55,023 nucleotides of DNA from Candidatus Woesearchaeota archaeon (GTDB lineage Archaea; Nanobdellota; Nanobdellia; SCGC-AAA011-G17; GW2011-AR20). The position numbers and the translations under genes are program-made. Below, one piece after another: positions 53,146-55,023 of this stretch. The notes below the pieces were generated by a model. It saw nothing but the letters and a program-made list of their open reading frames with translations. It ran no database searches and was not told the DNA's origin. Each line of letters starts with the position of its first letter. Positions within the stretch are counted from its first letter, which is position 1. The stretch is taken from contig JAGVZQ010000004.1 in NCBI GenBank assembly GCA_018302465.1, positions 1-55,023 of the forward strand. The letters run 5' to 3'.

Positions 53146-54490
53146 ACAATTAAGATTTCCAAATTATAGAAATACCAATACCGCGGTTAGATTGAGAGTT
53201 AATGTAGATGGAAAAATAGAGACCATAAGTTTGTCACTATCAGACTTAGTTTACGCAGCCGAAATAGCAGGATTAAACATGCTTGCAGTAGCGGATACTG
53301 GAAGGGGTAAAACCCAATTAATGACCGATATAGCCTGGCATCATTTTGGAGGTGATCAAGAAAGTGGAAATGCAAACTGGGCAGATGGAAGACCTAGTTT
53401 TGACATAACAGATTTATTTGAGAGACAAGAAGTTGACTTAAGTTCTGGGAGATTTGATAGCAATACTATAAGACAATTAAGAAGAGATAAAACAGGAAGA
53501 TGTTTCTTTGGTGTTGACGAGTTAAATAGGGCGCCTAATCCAAAACAAAACGAATTCTTCGACTTGGCAGATGGAAAATATACTTTTGATGGACAGCGTT
53601 ACAAGTTAGGAAGAGATGATTATGCTCTTTTTATGTCTACAGCTAATCTAAACAAAGTCAATGGAGACTTCTCAGGAACTTTTGGATTAGACAGGGCGTT
53701 ATTAAACAGAGCCCATTTAACACTAGACTTAGACCATAAAGATTTCAGGCCTACTGCTGAAGACGAGCTTGCTATTGAAGAAAGAAAAGCAAATCCAAGA
53801 GTAGATGTCCCCCCTCCACAAGATATAAGTGATGGAATTATAGAGATTAATCATCAAATTAGGGAAGATTCAAAAAAATTAGACCCTTATCTTACGGCTT
53901 TTAGGTTTTTAATTGGAAGGGGTTTAGATTATTGTGATACAGACAAGTATAAAGACAAAGGAGCATTTCCAACTTTATGCGGCGATTGTAGTTTTAGCGG
54001 AAAAGACCTATGCTCTTTAGTTAAAGGCTCTTCAGAAAGAACAATAGCTGCGATAAAAGCATTAGCTTATGGATTATCTCACATAGCAAAATTAAAACTT
54101 GGAAAAGAAGTTGAAATTGATCCTTTTGACGCAGCTTTACAGGCATTTAGATTTACAACATATCATGGAAATTTAAATGATGTAATTGCCAGCGATGAAT
54201 ATGGAGAAAGAAGACAGACAATGATGGACGAAGCAGTTCAAGAATTATCAGGAAGAGTGAGAATACTAGAGCCGTATATCCCTCAAATGCTTGAAGGATA
54301 CCAGCCAGTTTCATTGGTTTATAATTCTAATGGGAAGGAAAGAAGAGCAACAAGAACAGATGAATTAGTTGCTAAATTAGATAAAAATAAAATTTCTTAT
54401 CAAACAACTAATCTTAAAACAGAATTAAAGGAAAAAGGCATTGGCACTGACTGGATAAATGCTTATGTAAAAAAATTCGGAAGAAAATGA
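53126..54490 (+). CDS. MoxR/CobS-like AAA+ ATPase
   Basis: 'LAVADTGRGKTQLMTDIAWHHFGG', 'RCFFGVDELNRAPNPKQNEFFDLADG'. Confidence 0.88.
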   Translation: MTKLTYEQLRFPNYRNTNTAVRLRVNVDGKIETISLSLSDLVYAAEIAGLNMLAVADTGRGKTQLMTDIAWHHFGGDQESGNANWADGRPSFDITDLFERQEVDLSSGRFDSNTIRQLRRDKTGRCFFGVDELNRAPNPKQNEFFDLADGKYTFDGQRYKLGRDDYALFMSTANLNKVNGDFSGTFGLDRALLNRAHLTLDLDHKDFRPTAEDELAIEERKANPRVDVPPPQDISDGIIEINHQIREDSKKLDPYLTAFRFLIGRGLDYCDTDKYKDKGAFPTLCGDCSFSGKDLCSLVKGSSERTIAAIKALAYGLSHIAKLKLGKEVEIDPFDAALQAFRFTTYHGNLNDVIASDEYGERRQTMMDEAVQELSGRVRILEPYIPQMLEGYQPVSLVYNSNGKERRATRTDELVAKLDKNKISYQTTNLKTELKEKGIGTDWINAYVKKFGRK

Positions 54491-55023
54491 ACACATTAAA
54501 ACCATTAGGAAAGAGCAATTATGTTTCTCAAGAAGAAGCATTAAGAGATTTAGATAATTATATTGGAAATGGTAGTTCTGGTGAAGGTTCTGATTCAGAA
54601 GAGAATAAAGGTGATGGAGATGGAAATAATACAACTTTAGAAGACAAAACAGATTTTTGGAGTATAGACAATGTTAGATACAGAAACAGAACTTGCAGTG
54701 TAGGTTTAGCTAAAACTTTATTGGACTCAGGAAAGGCTAAAACTCAAGATGAATGGGCAGAATATTCAAGGCAGGCAAAACAGCAAGGAGATTTCCACGT
54801 TGGAGATTTTCCATTGTATTATGCTTTGTTTTCCCAATTGCACAGCTTAAGAGAAAATCCTAATATGAGAAGTATTGCAGAAGAAGCAAGAGCATTCATC
54901 AGCAAGCAGATGTTTAAAAAATGGCTGATGACATTAACAAGATTGCAGTATAAGAAAAAAGGCAATGACGTAATTGTCCATAATTATAGTATGCAAGACC
55001 GGTATGAACTTCAGGGAAAGATT
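54487..55023 (+). CDS. Partner protein of MoxR-like ATPase, truncated by window edge
   Basis: ATGA overlap with upstream gene; MNTLKPLGKSNYVSQEEALRDLDNYIGN...; open to the end. Confidence 0.7.
   Translation, partial: MNTLKPLGKSNYVSQEEALRDLDNYIGNGSSGEGSDSEENKGDGDGNNTTLEDKTDFWSIDNVRYRNRTCSVGLAKTLLDSGKAKTQDEWAEYSRQAKQQGDFHVGDFPLYYALFSQLHSLRENPNMRSIAEEARAFISKQMFKKWLMTLTRLQYKKKGNDVIVHNYSMQDRYELQGKI

Overview
AT-rich archaeal chromosomal window, probably from a DPANN-type (Woese-/Pacearchaeota-like) genome. Evidence: archaeal GatE, Mre11/Rad50, RtcA, cDPGS-like protein, BHB-type introns and BRE/TATA promoters. Lineage is inferred from gene content only. The centre (about 14-45 kb) is mostly housekeeping. 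Both ends are accessory: at least eight toxin-antitoxin-like modules, secreted repeat proteins, a tRNA-Ser next to a tyrosine recombinase, and a MoxR-ATPase cluster with a repeat-rich non-coding region. Main observations: (1) TA cassettes bracketed by short duplicated copies of the 3' end of the neighbouring upstream gene, at two clear loci (985-4222 and 40181-41282) and two weaker ones (4283-5390; 12729-13400). At the first locus the intact gene is an InsA-like zinc ribbon/HTH fused to a RecB/Cas4-like PD-(D/E)XK domain, and the stop codons of two TA operons lie inside the duplicated scars. (2) Intron-rich expression: a 20-nt insertion in the cDPGS-like gene that folds as a BHB and restores the conserved GRD-F frame when removed; a LAGLIDADG ORF just upstream flanked by BHB-like pairing; a tRNA-Ser with an apparent T-loop intron; a tRNA-Gly with a D-arm/anticodon intron and a broken acceptor stem. 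(3) A repeat/hairpin cassette at 52048-52206 with two identical 26-bp repeats, three 6-7-6 hairpins with compensatory stem changes, and constant spacing. All calls come from reading the sequence and ORF track; no database search or folding program was run.
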